Positions 12,780-14,150 of a stretch of 14,150 bases of DNA are shown here, piece after piece (the first letter of the stretch is position 1; every line of letters starts with the position of its first letter). The translations under genes and the position numbers were made by a program. The notes below the pieces were generated by a model. That model was given only the letters and a program-made list of their open reading frames with translations. It was not told where the DNA came from and made no database searches. This DNA comes from Agmasoma carcini (nom. nud.) (Eukaryota > Microsporidia > Thelohaniidae): assembly GCA_029232285.1 (NCBI GenBank), contig JAOXFI010000069.1, positions 1-14,150 of the forward strand. The letters are read 5' to 3'.

Positions 12780-13610
12780 ATTTCCCTAATTTTCGCGTTT
12801 TAAAAGTTTACTAACATATCTGGGCCATGATCTACTAATTTTATACCCAGAGAAATTATCAAGAAAAAATAAAAATCTTGAAGCACTCTTGTTCATTCTT
12901 TATTTTTTTGATTCAAATAAACCTTGTTTAATCATAATCTTTTACTTGCTTATTAAGCGATACCAAATACCATCAAATCAAAAAAGTGCTATTGCAATTA
13001 TAACAGACAAAGCATTCAACTGTCATCGAATATTCAGTATAATGGTTTATGTTTCTCGTTACTTTTACATATTATCGTGTATCCTCTATGTTAAAAACAT
13101 ATTCAGGTTTATAATTTTTCATTTTTATTATATATTGTGTTAACACCAAGATGAAGATTTTGGCTCTAAAGGAGCGATTATAAAAATACGAAATTTTTAT
13201 TACCTTAAAATAGTAATTTATAAGGTCGCAGATCAACACGCAGGGTCATAATTGACATCAGAAAAGATTTAATAGACCTTTTAAGATGATGACTGACTAA
13301 TAGCTGTCCAAATATAGGCTTGAATTTATCTCTTATACCAAAACATCTACTGCTGTTGTAAGGTCGTGTTAATGCCGATGTTGTTATCTAATTTGGTGTC
13401 TGCTGGAAGGTTTTTAGCTTTTTATCAGACGATTTGACTTGCACGCTATCTAAATTTTAATAAACCCTTTAAGACCAAGTTCACTTGTATTGTATATCTG
13501 TTGTCTCTTGATATGCCAGGCCACTATGTCAAAAACTATAAATCTTTGTTCAATTATTGCTTCATGGTTGTTCCTCAACCCATAAATAGATTTGTCTTAG
13601 AATATAATAC
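12780..13610 (-). pseudogene. decayed piggyBac-type transposase (DDE_Tnp_1_7 family)
   Basis: piggyBac transposases excise and insert elements at TTAA. On the minus strand the relic shows family landmarks in order. GLRNNHEAIIEQ (13546-13581, matching the SNHE...LW region) is followed by a TR motif and RDKFKPI (13313-13333, family form RDK-x-x-PI). RVD, holding the first catalytic Asp at 13232-13234, comes next, then degraded GNKNF (the family GRCxF region) in a shifted frame. TRNINHYTEYSMTVE (13016-13059) follows, where the family has ENI...TVDNWFTS; the second catalytic Asp codon is now Glu (13016-13018). WYLVSLNKQVK (12941-12972, family LVGTLRKNK) and LVDHGPDM (12818-12840, family VD-x-x-DQM) end it. 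Many stops and at least four frame changes show long decay. It abuts the Merlin relic. The plus-strand frame over 12889-13143 is its shadow. Confidence 0.8.
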
Positions 13611-14150
13611 AAAAAACTATTAAACGATGCAAATATTATAATTAAAACAAACAAAAATAATAAATTGTATATTAATTTATATTTTAGCAAGTTTCTTCTG
13701 TAAGTATTCATTTTGTTTTAAATATAAAATATCAACAATTTAAAAATCTATAGGAAATTCAATAAGCGGTGTCATATATGCAATTTGAGTATTTATAATC
13801 ATATAAGTAGATTATATATAAAATATTTAAGTAATAAGTATATGTAGAGATAAGTGGTATTTTATCTTTCAGAGAGTATAGAAACAATATACAAATAACT
13901 TAATGATATTATTAACAAATTATGATTTACATATTTATTATAGAATTAATTTTTTAGTTAATTGCTAATTATTACTAATCTACTTATAATTTCGTTAAGG
14001 CTAGAACATGGTATGAAATAATATAAATGTAGCAAATTATTAACATATATTTATTTATATAACGTATTTACTGTTCATAAGTATATTTTATATTTCATTA
14101 AGTAAATAAATAAAAGTATTATACCAATAAATGCTCTCTAATAAAAGATT
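13611..14150. other. AT-rich gene-free right edge
   Basis: No recognisable frame, RNA gene or tandem repeat was found. It may include the 5' end of the piggyBac element, but no TTAA-flanked terminal repeat could be identified. Confidence 0.35.

Noticed and set aside
12889..13143. Plus-strand 84-codon hydrophobic frame
   Set aside because: The opposite strand carries the ordered piggyBac landmarks, so this is its antisense shadow.
11480..13175. Possible inverted repeat between GAGCTCC (about 11488) and GGAGCG (about 13171) as Merlin ends
   Set aside because: The match is only a few bases, with mismatches, and one arm lies inside the piggyBac relic.
13300..13580. Possible LINE reverse transcriptase end (FDIVAWHIKR)
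   Set aside because: The fit to piggyBac landmarks in the same stretch (NHEAIIEQ, RDKFKPI) is far better.
1..14150. CRISPR arrays, tRNA or rRNA genes
   Set aside because: Repeats are contiguous without spacers, and no T-loop/acceptor arrangement or conserved rRNA stretch was seen by eye.

Overview
The window is strongly AT-rich eukaryotic DNA and most likely comes from a microsporidian. The evidence is a eukaryotic topoisomerase III ending in two GRF-type zinc fingers, compact intronless reading frames, AATAAA signals that overlap stop codons, C-rich elements just upstream of some start codons, and decayed piggyBac- and Merlin-type DNA transposons, which are known from repeat-rich microsporidian genomes. 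I cannot name a genus. No tRNA, rRNA, CRISPR or prokaryotic operon structure was seen.

Layout. Positions 1-2354 hold no intact gene. A probable Tc1/mariner terminal repeat lies at the left edge, followed by stop-interrupted coding-like pieces and three minisatellite tracts. Positions 2355-9516 are the gene block. It contains a 257-aa protein resembling RNA polymerase I subunit A49 (+), then five minus-strand genes: three small proteins each ending in one membrane segment (121, 107 and 155 aa), topoisomerase III (710 aa), and an unrecognised 212-aa protein. A divergent unrecognised 117-aa gene (+) closes the block. Most spacers contain their own short tandem repeats, often running right up to a stop codon.

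Positions 9517-14150 have no intact gene and read as a graveyard of decayed sequences. There is a broken gene of unknown function (9747-10174, +), a Merlin/ISXO2-like transposase relic (10509 to about 11170, +), a broken unknown frame with a hydrophobic end (about 11366-11845, -), a second and longer Merlin/ISXO2-like relic (about 12000-12770, -), and a piggyBac-type relic (about 12780-13610, -) directly abutting it. The transposases are riddled with stops and frameshifts and cannot be active.

Topoisomerase III and the A49-like protein would act in the nucleus, in recombination-intermediate resolution and rRNA transcription respectively. The membrane-anchored cluster is the least explained part of the intact gene block. 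Two of its members share a short motif before the membrane segment and C-rich upstream elements, which suggests a small duplicated family. I found no convincing multi-gene novel system.
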